From an uncultured Alphaproteobacteria bacterium (GTDB taxonomy: Bacteria; Pseudomonadota; Alphaproteobacteria; Rs-D84): a stretch of DNA of 64,000 bases. Below the pieces are notes generated by a model. The model ran no database searches and was not told the origin of the DNA. It was given only the letters and a program-made list of their open reading frames with translations. Where the stretch lies: contig CALXWX010000001.1 in NCBI GenBank assembly GCA_944392565.1, positions 251,444 through 315,443 of the forward strand. Reading direction: 5' to 3'. The stretch's first letter is position 1, and every line of letters starts with the position of its first letter. The position numbers and the translations under genes are program-made. Of the stretch, positions 36,543 through 44,361 are shown one piece after another.

Positions 36543-37794
36543 AGATAATCACCTCATAGTTCCATGTGCGTGATGACGCATTCCATGCACAACGCGTCAT
36601 ATACACACCGCCAAAATCGTCAAAAATGCGCATAAATTGCGTTGGAACTAATTTTGATTCCGCCGCAACTTCTACCACATTCAGATATACCGTATCAACG
36701 CCATTTGTTAATGTATCCACAACCATCTGGGCATCTGCCGGTGTATCAATTCCCTGAAACGCTGTCATAACCGCACGCAGTACTGTTTCAACATCGCGTT
36801 CATCAATTGATGCAATTGTCGGTACATTTGGCAATTTTGCCCGAACAGTCAACGAATTTTCAGATTCTTGTTGCACAAAAGACGCCGGCATTAATTCTGT
36901 TGCCATTAAATAAAAATCATCCAGTGTTCCATAATCGCGCACAAATTGAACATTTGCATATTCTTCACCACATTCCACCGATGTTTGTACCCACCCGGTT
37001 ATCGGCTGCATTAAAAATCCCATTGCCTGATAACAAACCTGGGCGCGAATAATTGGATCTGGCAAATATTCATACGGCAAAACAATTGGCTGGGGTGGCG
37101 TTGGTTTATCAATATCAAACGCTGCATCTAATTCTTTGTTTTTTTCCTGTACCTGCTTTTCCAGTTCTGCGGCTAATTCAGGATTATTAATTTCTGAAAT
37201 TTCAGATGTTGTTGCAATTTGTTCCAATGGTTCACGAAAGAACCACATTGCCCCCAACACAAACATTAACACCAATACCACCGAAATTATGCCGGCACCA
37301 ATACGACTGATTGGGCGCAATGGCGCGCGTACGGCGCGCATAATTAAATCTGATATATTGCGTTCCACAGCGCGTGGCATACCCCACGGCGACGGTGCAA
37401 ATAACGCACCCCAATCTGGTATTTCAGATAACTTAAAATATTCTGCGCGGGCATCTTCTTCTTTATCAAAAATTTTATCTTCCAGTATTACGCCATTACG
37501 AACCGCAACCAAATAAAATAATTTATCTATTTGAAACACCGCCAAAAAAGACGAATATTCCCCCAGCGCATCTGTAACCGCCGCCGCGGCGCTGTCCATA
37601 CCACTGCGATGCCCGGCGCGTTTAGAACCCAAACCAACCATTGCGCGGTATTCTGTGTATAAATTCAGCTTTTTATCGACACTGCGCGCCAAAGTGCGTG
37701 CATATGTTCGCGCAACATACCCCGCCCCCGTTGGTTGCCAAAACAATCCAACGGCATATTTTTTTCTGTTAATGGTTATAACCTGACCCGACAA
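36532..37794 (-). CDS. Type IVB pilus accessory protein PilO2-like
   Basis: 420 residues. The cytoplasmic N-terminus carries the PilO2 pattern FWQPTGAGYVARTYARTLA and FLAVFQIDKLFYLVAVRNGVILEDKIF; a single membrane helix lies at about 163-183 (GAGIISVVLVLMFVLGAMWFF); a coiled coil and a periplasmic domain with paired cysteines (RAQVCYQAM, SVECGEEY, TRCAWN) follow. First gene of the pilO-pilP-pilQ-pilR operon. Pilin genes (pilS, pilV) are not in the window. Confidence 0.8.
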   Translation of the reverse strand: MSGQVITINRKKYAVGLFWQPTGAGYVARTYARTLARSVDKKLNLYTEYRAMVGLGSKRAGHRSGMDSAAAAVTDALGEYSSFLAVFQIDKLFYLVAVRNGVILEDKIFDKEEDARAEYFKLSEIPDWGALFAPSPWGMPRAVERNISDLIMRAVRAPLRPISRIGAGIISVVLVLMFVLGAMWFFREPLEQIATTSEISEINNPELAAELEKQVQEKNKELDAAFDIDKPTPPQPIVLPYEYLPDPIIRAQVCYQAMGFLMQPITGWVQTSVECGEEYANVQFVRDYGTLDDFYLMATELMPASFVQQESENSLTVRAKLPNVPTIASIDERDVETVLRAVMTAFQGIDTPADAQMVVDTLTNGVDTVYLNVVEVAAESKLVPTQFMRIFDDFGGVYMTRCAWNASSRTWNYEVIIYAK

Positions 37795-37865
37795 TTTCTC
37801 TCTCTATAATATTTTAAATAATTATAACATAAAAACATCTGTTTTGGCAAACACAGAATACAGTA

Positions 37866-37898
37866 AAAACCGCCGTATTTCATCACGGCGGTTAATTT
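37866..37898 (-). terminator. Terminator of the 37915 lipoprotein gene
   Basis: Minus-strand AACCGCCG-TGATGAAATA-CGGCGGTT followed by TTTAC; strong stem, short T-run. Confidence 0.7.
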
Positions 37899-37914
37899 TT
37901 AATAATTTTACAGA

Positions 37915-38358
37915 TTAACATCCACCCATTTGCCCACCATACATTGCACCACTGCAATTTATTTGATGTTCAACCAAAATCGGTGTTGCTGTTATACTGC
38001 TGCCACCATCAGCGGCGGTACGAACAGAATTTGGATGTGGACAATCATAAACATTTGCGACCAGTATAAACGCGCGTTCTGGTCCAAAAATCACCCATTC
38101 ATTTGGACGCGTCCGCTGGCTGGTAATCCAATACGCGTTCCCGGGGCGCGCCTGGTCAACAATTCTGTTTTCCAAATATGTACGCGCATCATCTGCATCA
38201 TAGACTGAAACCTCTGACTCAATTTTATACAAGAATGTACAACCAATCGGTTCCGCATCCAATTGTGTCAGATATTGACTGCCATTTTCTGGTTTTATCA
38301 TTCCACCACATGCCGCCAATGCCAACACCAGTGAACAAAATGCCAATGCTTTTTTCAT
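37915..38358 (-). CDS. Small lipoprotein, DUF4156-like
   Basis: 147 residues with lipobox ALAAC (Cys 17). SQYLTQLDAEPIGCTFLYKIESEVSVYDADDARTYLENRIVDQARPGNAYWI resembles the DUF4156 pattern (V..GC.fL.k, then L.nra...GaN.Y), followed by FILVANVYDCP. The end has three closely spaced cysteines (INCSGAMYGGQMGGC). Outer-membrane, function unknown. Between lpxC and the pilus genes, same strand. Confidence 0.65.
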   Translation of the reverse strand: MKKALAFCSLVLALAACGGMIKPENGSQYLTQLDAEPIGCTFLYKIESEVSVYDADDARTYLENRIVDQARPGNAYWITSQRTRPNEWVIFGPERAFILVANVYDCPHPNSVRTAADGGSSITATPILVEHQINCSGAMYGGQMGGC

Positions 38359-38376
38359 AATTAAAACCCTATATTT

Positions 38377-39321
38377 TTACTTTGATTCAATTATATCATA
38401 ATTTGCTGGATTGCTGAACAATTTTTTTAACACCAGATTATTTAACGCATGACTGCCCTTGTATGATTCCAGTTTTCCAATAACAAATCCACCTGATGTA
38501 TACATATCACCAATCGCATCGATTATTTTGTGTCGCACAAATTCATCCGACCATATTGTTTTATTCAGCGTTCCGTCCCCCGCATCATTCAATGCAATAA
38601 CATTTGTTTCATCCGCCCCGCGTCCCATACCATGTGCCTTTAAATATTCCCATTCAGAATATTTTCCAAATGTACGCGCACGCGCAATATTTTTAACAAA
38701 ATCAGACACAGATTTTTTATCATCATGAAACACATATGAATATGTCTGGCGTCCAATAATTTTTTCTGGATAAACCAATGTTGCAGATATTTCCAACGAA
38801 TTGTCATCTGATGGCGCCAATTTTACAAACCCATCATTTTTACGCCCAGACATTTTTTCAAAGAACCATAATTTTATCCGAACCCATATACTTAAAGTCC
38901 GCCGAATTTCACGCGCATATGCAATAATCGGCTGCTTAACAATAACTTTGCGGCGTCCGTTTCCCGTTATTCCGGCATCAATAAACGCATTATAAAATTG
39001 TTCCGCACTGCCATCTAAAATTGGTGTTTCTGGACCATCAATATCAATGATTACACTGTCAACCCCCGCCATAAACAGCGCCGCCATCAAATGTTCAATT
39101 GTCTGAACATGCGCACCATTTGGATTACCAATTGTGGTATTACGCATTGATGTATCACCAACATTATCATATGTTGCCGGTATTAAACCAGATTCTGGGA
39201 TATCACTGCGATGAAAAAAAATCCCATACTGTTCAGACGGACGAACAACCATATTTACCGGCAATCCCGAATGAATACCTTTACCTGTAATTTTCACTTG
39301 TTTTTTTAATGTTGCAACCAT
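38377..39321 (-). CDS. lpxC: UDP-3-O-acyl-N-acetylglucosamine deacetylase
   Basis: Zinc hydrolase that commits UDP-GlcNAc to lipid A. 314 residues from ATG 39321, which shares bases with the lpxK stop (TGATG). GIHSG opens the fold; TIEHLMAAL gives one zinc His; IDGPETPILDGSA is the next conserved block; FVRHKIIDAIGDMY gives the second His and Asp; KGSHALNN carries the general acid His. A longer in-frame ATG (39342) exists but lies inside lpxK. The operon order DUF374-lpxK-lpxC is all lipid A or LPS related. Confidence 0.95.
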   Translation of the reverse strand: MVATLKKQVKITGKGIHSGLPVNMVVRPSEQYGIFFHRSDIPESGLIPATYDNVGDTSMRNTTIGNPNGAHVQTIEHLMAALFMAGVDSVIIDIDGPETPILDGSAEQFYNAFIDAGITGNGRRKVIVKQPIIAYAREIRRTLSIWVRIKLWFFEKMSGRKNDGFVKLAPSDDNSLEISATLVYPEKIIGRQTYSYVFHDDKKSVSDFVKNIARARTFGKYSEWEYLKAHGMGRGADETNVIALNDAGDGTLNKTIWSDEFVRHKIIDAIGDMYTSGGFVIGKLESYKGSHALNNLVLKKLFSNPANYDIIESK

Positions 39322-40223
39322 CAGATTTTCTCTTTTATCCATTCATAAAACGCATTATCAATCACCATATCCAAACGCGCATATTTTATTTCATCACGCG
39401 CCCAATTTGGCAAACGCACCCAATCTTTTTCTGTTGTTATTAATTTTGCACCGCGTCGCGATGCCGCGGCAATTAACTGTTTTAAATCTTCATCAGTATA
39501 TTGATAATGATCAGAAAAAGATTTTTTTCCAACCACATTTTTTAACGCGCCAAAGAACTTTTTCGGATACCCAATACCCGCAAATGCATATAATTTTTCA
39601 TTTTCATCATATGGTGATACCGTTTTTGTTTCTGCATAAAATATTGGTTTATCTGTTGGTAAAACAAATTTCCGCCGTGGTTTTGAATTACGCACAACAA
39701 TTATTGCATCCGCCCGCCGCACAGCACGCCGTGGTTCACGCAATGGCCCCGCCGGCAACATGAAACCATTTCCATATCCAATAGACTGATCAAAAACCAA
39801 TACAGAAATATTTTTATGTATCTTTGGATTTTGAAAACCATCATCCATAATTATTGGGCAATGATTATCTGTTTGCTTATCTAATAATATTATATTGCTT
39901 TTTCTGTCGCCAACATGCACCTGGATACCATCGCGCGCCAACATGGTTGCTTCATCACCAACATTACCTGTTTTTGCACTTTTTTTATATCCACGCATAA
40001 CAACCGGTGCATCAAAATATTTTGCCGCCGCACGCACAATTGGTGTTTTACCAACCCCGCCCGCCAATATATTTCCAATACATATAATGGGACGCGTTGA
40101 TTTATATGCGCCAATTTTACGAAACAAATAAACCACACGCCCAATTAAATAATATATCCACGACACTGGCACCAATAAAAATGCCAACGGCGTTTTATGT
40201 AAAAACCACCATGGTGTTTTCAT
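39321..40223 (-). CDS. lpxK: Tetraacyldisaccharide 4'-kinase
   Basis: Phosphorylates the 4' position of the tetraacyl disaccharide to form lipid IVA, at the inner-membrane cytoplasmic face. 300 residues with an N-terminal membrane-associated helix, P-loop GNILAGGVGKTP (about residue 47), VGDEATMLA, IIMDDGFQN (Walker B-like) and SDHYQYTDEDL. Its ATG (40223) directly meets the end of the acyltransferase gene and its stop overlaps lpxC. Confidence 0.94.
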   Translation of the reverse strand: MKTPWWFLHKTPLAFLLVPVSWIYYLIGRVVYLFRKIGAYKSTRPIICIGNILAGGVGKTPIVRAAAKYFDAPVVMRGYKKSAKTGNVGDEATMLARDGIQVHVGDRKSNIILLDKQTDNHCPIIMDDGFQNPKIHKNISVLVFDQSIGYGNGFMLPAGPLREPRRAVRRADAIIVVRNSKPRRKFVLPTDKPIFYAETKTVSPYDENEKLYAFAGIGYPKKFFGALKNVVGKKSFSDHYQYTDEDLKQLIAAASRRGAKLITTEKDWVRLPNWARDEIKYARLDMVIDNAFYEWIKEKI

Positions 40224-41014
40224 TATTTTTTCTTTTTTTCTGCTTTTTTACGGGCGCGTTCTTCACGCAGTTTTTGTTTAAATTCCGCCGATGTCAAATC
40301 CTGTTCGACCTGGAATAAATTAAATTCACCATCCATTTCACGAACCTGGCGTACCATAATATTTTCCACTTTTTTACGCAGCACCTCAAATTCCGTTGAA
40401 TTGATTTTAGAATCAACAAATATCGGTTTTCCAACCTTACATGTAATCAACGAAAAAGGCAATGCGACCAAATACCTGTCCCATCGTTTTTGAAACCATG
40501 CATGCGATGCCGAATAACATACCGGAATAATTGGCGCACCCGTCATTTTTGCAAAATATAACGCGCCATCTTGCACACGCAGCGACGGTCCACCCGGACC
40601 ATCTGGCGACATACACATTGAATAATCCCCACGACGCAACACCCGCACACCCTGGCGTAATACAGAAATACCACCATCAGATGTACTGCCATAAATAGAT
40701 TTCAGACCAAATAATCGCTGTAATTTTGCCATCATACGACCGTCTTTATGACGCGATGCAACAGCATACGCCCGCATTCCCCCCAAACAAACAATTGGCG
40801 ACAACATCATACTGCGCCCATGCCAAAATATAAATATTGCCGGTTTTTTGCGGTATTTTTTAAATGTTTCCCAATTAGTGACACGTTTGCGACATGTAAA
40901 ATAAACAAACCAAATTGCGATTGCCATTAACCCAGCCACAACCCATTGCACCCATTCCATTCGTAAAATTGGTTCCCAGAACCCTTTCCATAATTTTCTA
41001 AAAGTTTGATACAT
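40223..41014 (-). CDS. DUF374 lysophospholipid acyltransferase-family protein
   Basis: 263 residues with one N-terminal membrane helix (about 22-42). FIFWHGRSMMLSP is the H(x4)D-like motif variant of this family, followed by KSIYGSTSDGGISVLRQGVRVLRRGDYSMCMSPDGPGGP, diagnostic of DUF374. The C-terminus is strongly lysine-rich. In many Alphaproteobacteria this gene, waaA and lpxK are consecutive; waaA is missing here. It probably acylates an LPS precursor, but the substrate is not established. Confidence 0.85.
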   Translation of the reverse strand: MYQTFRKLWKGFWEPILRMEWVQWVVAGLMAIAIWFVYFTCRKRVTNWETFKKYRKKPAIFIFWHGRSMMLSPIVCLGGMRAYAVASRHKDGRMMAKLQRLFGLKSIYGSTSDGGISVLRQGVRVLRRGDYSMCMSPDGPGGPSLRVQDGALYFAKMTGAPIIPVCYSASHAWFQKRWDRYLVALPFSLITCKVGKPIFVDSKINSTEFEVLRKKVENIMVRQVREMDGEFNLFQVEQDLTSAEFKQKLREERARKKAEKKKK

Positions 41015-41118
41015 GATCTATGCTCTTTATATAAATGCGACTTGGATTTTAGCAGTAAAAAAATCATATTTCAAGATATGAAGGAAAAAGCATGTAAAAT
41101 CATAGGATTGATTTTTAT

Positions 41119-41147
41119 TTGACAATAAAATAAAAATATACTATAAT
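41119..41147 (+). promoter_or_regulatory. Consensus promoter of tRNA-fMet
   Basis: TTGACA (41119-41124), 17-bp spacer, TATAAT (41142-41147): a perfect consensus pair, 13 bases before the tRNA. Confidence 0.9.
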
Positions 41148-41160
41148 TCAACCCGTTTAT

Positions 41161-41323
<163 letters not shown>

Positions 41324-41688
41324 CCGCAGAAATTAGGCAAACAGCAGTACACCAGTTTACCCCAGGCAAAAATTTCCAGGTGGCGAAACAGATATTAAAA
41401 ATTGCCAAATAACTATGAAAAACACACAATCGCGCCAATGTAAATAGATAAATACCAATCATATAACCAGTCTTATTATTTTTATTACCAAGAAAAACAA
41501 TACATATTTCTCGTTATGATTGATTTTTTATAAAAAATCTATTTAATTATTACGATAATATTCAAACATAACATCACCGTACAGTACAATAAAACCACCA
41601 CTAAATTCCCGTTATAGTTGAATAATTTATAAAAATCTACTAATACAAAAATAAGAATAATTACAATAATTCAACTTATACTTGAATT
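41324..41688. other. Gene-poor AT-rich stretch
   Basis: No convincing gene in about 365 bp. It contains a perfect 18-bp palindrome GATTTTTTATAAAAAATC (41522-41539) and two degenerate direct repeats of about 60 bp (41513-41570 and 41607-41670) both beginning near CGTTAT, then ATAAAAATCT. Purpose unknown; a minus-strand open frame here (41277-41462) looks spurious. Confidence 0.5.
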
Positions 41689-43305
41689 TTATTTATCATT
41701 TTCAGTATTAACCGAATAATAATATTCTAATTTTTCATGGTCATAGTCTTCTATGCGACCCGCCGGCAATACCAACATACGCGTAATACCGATTTGTTCA
41801 ACAAATTCCGGATTATGGCTGACCACTATAATTGTGCCGGCAAAGTCATGAAAATTATCACCAATTATCATTTGCGTATCTGGATCCAAATGATTTGTTG
41901 GTTCGTCTAAGATCAGCATATTTGCCCGCCGTAATAATAACTTGCACAGTGCCACGCGCGCGCGTTCCCCGGGTGATAAAACAGAAACTTTTTTAAATAC
42001 ATCTGTACCAAAAAACAAAAAATTTGCCAATGCCGCGCGTAATTGTAAATCTGTATATTCATCCATCGCAACATTTTCCAACACTGATTTATTTAAATCC
42101 AATTGTTCTTGTTCCTGGGCATAATATGCAATATCTGTTTTTGGATTAATATCAATCGTGCCGCGTTCCGGCGTCAATATTCCCATAATTAATTTTAATA
42201 ATGTGGATTTTCCCGCACCATTTTCACCAACAATTAAAAATCTTTCACCACCAGTTATATGAAAAGATAATTTTCTGTATAACAATTTATTGCCCGGATA
42301 CCGAAACCATAAATCATCAACCATTATTGGGAATCGCGCACCATCATGCAATGGCGCCAGATTCATTTTTACTTTTTTATATTCCGCATCACGCACGGTC
42401 CTGTGTTCCATTAATTTTTTCAATTGCGCGGCGCGTGTATGTCCAGCTTTTTTAATACTGTGATTTGTTGGGCTGGCGGCATTTGCGCGTGCAACAAATT
42501 CAGACAAATGCTTTATTTGCCTGTTTTCTGATTCTATTTTTGCGTTTTGGCGTGCGCGCATTTGTACTAATTTATTTTTATACGCGTCATAATTTCCATC
42601 AATTAAAATTGTTTTATGTGTTGTTTTATCAACAAATAAAATTTTTGAAACAATTTCATTCAGAAAATCTGTATCATGACTGATAATCAGAACACTGCCC
42701 CTGTAATGTTTTAGATAATCACAAACAAACGCGCGACTGTCCGTATCCAAATGATTTGTTGGTTCATCCAACAATAAAATATCCGCCATAGAATACAGCA
42801 ATCGTGCAAATGCAACCTTGGACTTTTGCCCACCAGACAATTCAGATATACGCATATCGACTAAATTACCCAATTGCATATTTTCAATTATATCCAGCAT
42901 CGCCGCATCGGCATTATATACATCATAGTAATCCAGTCGTTCTTGAATATACGCAATTTTATTTTGAATATTTTCATCATCTGGCGCATTTGCCAGCGCA
43001 ATATATAAATCATTTAATTCAGATTCCATCTGTGCAATCGGGCGCGCGGTGCAAATAAAATCCCAAACTGTTTCATCTGGATTTTTTATTTCAATCTGCT
43101 GTGGTAAATATCCAATATTTGCACCACCCGTATCGATAAATCCGGCATCTGGGACAATTTGCCCCAACATAATTTTAAACAGTGTTGTTTTTCCCGCACC
43201 ATTAACGCCAACAATACCAACCTTTGCCCGCACAGGTATATTAAATTCGGCACCATCATATACAATATTTGTTCCAAAAGATAAAGTCAGATTTTCTGCA
43301 CGCAT
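41689..43305 (-). CDS. ABC-F family ATPase (ribosome-associated type)
   Basis: 538 residues with two fused ABC domains and no membrane segment. Domain 1: GVNGAGKTT, LSGGQKSKVAFA, ILLLDEPTNHLD. Domain 2: GENGAGKST, LSPGERARVALC, MLILDEPTNHLD. The linker (about 235-310) is charged and helical as in ABC-F proteins acting at the ribosomal E site (EttA/Uup-like or antibiotic-protection factors). FIVSHDTDFLNEI and VVSHNPEFVEQI are the switch regions. Subfamily cannot be decided; no short Uup coiled-coil tail is present. Confidence 0.85.
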   Translation of the reverse strand: MRAENLTLSFGTNIVYDGAEFNIPVRAKVGIVGVNGAGKTTLFKIMLGQIVPDAGFIDTGGANIGYLPQQIEIKNPDETVWDFICTARPIAQMESELNDLYIALANAPDDENIQNKIAYIQERLDYYDVYNADAAMLDIIENMQLGNLVDMRISELSGGQKSKVAFARLLYSMADILLLDEPTNHLDTDSRAFVCDYLKHYRGSVLIISHDTDFLNEIVSKILFVDKTTHKTILIDGNYDAYKNKLVQMRARQNAKIESENRQIKHLSEFVARANAASPTNHSIKKAGHTRAAQLKKLMEHRTVRDAEYKKVKMNLAPLHDGARFPIMVDDLWFRYPGNKLLYRKLSFHITGGERFLIVGENGAGKSTLLKLIMGILTPERGTIDINPKTDIAYYAQEQEQLDLNKSVLENVAMDEYTDLQLRAALANFLFFGTDVFKKVSVLSPGERARVALCKLLLRRANMLILDEPTNHLDPDTQMIIGDNFHDFAGTIIVVSHNPEFVEQIGITRMLVLPAGRIEDYDHEKLEYYYSVNTENDK

Positions 43306-43382
43306 GCCCAGATTTTATGAAAATTTGTTTTTATAGCAAGCATTTATTGATATAGTATATAAAAACAAAAAAGGGGAAAAAT

Positions 43383-43715
43383 ATGAAAAAATTACTATCT
43401 GTTTTATTTGCTTTATTTTTAATTGCATGCGCCAACCCAGACATATCCGGCACATGGGTTCAACCCATCCCAAATATGCCAACCATGACCCAAGGATTTA
43501 TATTAAATCCAGACGGCACGGCAGAATCAGTCAACATGGCAACATTACAATACGACACATGGACATTAAATGGCAATGAATTAACAATGACTGGTCGCAG
43601 TATTGGCAATGGTCAAACAATTGAATTCAGTGAAACATATATACTAGAAAAATTATCACCAGATACCCTGGTCTTGCGAAACGGCGACATGGAATTAACA
43701 TATACCCGCCAATAA
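43383..43715 (+). CDS. Small lipocalin-like lipoprotein
   Basis: 110 residues, lipobox FLIAC (Cys 16). DISGTWVQPIP, GFILNPDGTAESVNMATLQYDTWTLNGNELTMTGR and LVLRNGDMELTYTR follow the lipocalin-like pattern of small bacterial lipoproteins (W-T-L-x-G-N-x-L). AAAAGGGGAAAA precedes the ATG. Its function is unknown; a beta-barrel pocket is implied. Convergent with the HExxH gene; a terminator separates them. Confidence 0.7.
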   Translation: MKKLLSVLFALFLIACANPDISGTWVQPIPNMPTMTQGFILNPDGTAESVNMATLQYDTWTLNGNELTMTGRSIGNGQTIEFSETYILEKLSPDTLVLRNGDMELTYTRQ

Positions 43716-43716
43716 A

Positions 43717-43740
43717 AACCGCCCAAATGGGCGTTTTTTA
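43717..43740 (+). terminator. Terminator after the lipocalin-like gene
   Basis: ACCGCCC-AAAT-GGGCGTT followed by TTTTTA. Confidence 0.75.
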
Positions 43741-44358
43741 TTCAAAACATTTACGCAATGTTTGCCCTGTATCATGCTGGTCCACGCGTTTATTACGAAT
43801 TTCTTCGGCAGCTTTGATTTTTTGCTTTGCCAATATCAGGTCTGGATGTGCCTGTAATTCTGCATTTAATTCATTAATTGCGGCATCAATATCTGACGCA
43901 TTTCGCACAAATATTGGTGTAATTGAATTTGCCGCACGATATATAGAATCCTGTAAATCTTTTCTGTTATCATCCATTACTGATAAATATGCACGAATAT
44001 GTTCGTCTTCGTGTGATAAGATCGCATTATATGAACAGGTATTTGGCTGATGCCGGATATCAATTTGAACCAAAAAATCAGAATACCCAACGGTTGCATA
44101 CACCGATTTTAACGCGACACAATAACCATCTTCGATATTTGTGATATCTGCGACAATATCATAATTATCAACCATGGTTGCCACAACATTACCATGCAAC
44201 AAATCCATATGTCGCAATGGTTGCACAACTTCCTTGGACCATGTTGGGAATTCCAGATCAACACGCGGGGTTAATTTATACGGCAAACAATCATCATCTG
44301 CGAATGCAGACCCAGATATAAAAATCAATGCAAGATTAAATAACCACCCCGCATGCAT
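43738..44358 (-). CDS. Secreted putative HExxH metallopeptidase
   Basis: 206 residues, signal peptide cleaved after GSAFA, paired cysteines in the mature part. The motif HEDEH (in ILSHEDEHIRAYL, about residue 112-116) matches HExxH zinc peptidases, as in DUF922-type secreted proteins, but no third ligand is certain. A helical C-terminal part ends in a Cys. It follows virB4 by three bases on the same strand, so it belongs to the virB3-virB4 transcript and could act on the cell envelope during secretion or pilus assembly. Confidence 0.6.
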   Translation of the reverse strand: MHAGWLFNLALIFISGSAFADDDCLPYKLTPRVDLEFPTWSKEVVQPLRHMDLLHGNVVATMVDNYDIVADITNIEDGYCVALKSVYATVGYSDFLVQIDIRHQPNTCSYNAILSHEDEHIRAYLSVMDDNRKDLQDSIYRAANSITPIFVRNASDIDAAINELNAELQAHPDLILAKQKIKAAEEIRNKRVDQHDTGQTLRKCFE

Positions 44359-44361
44359 TTT

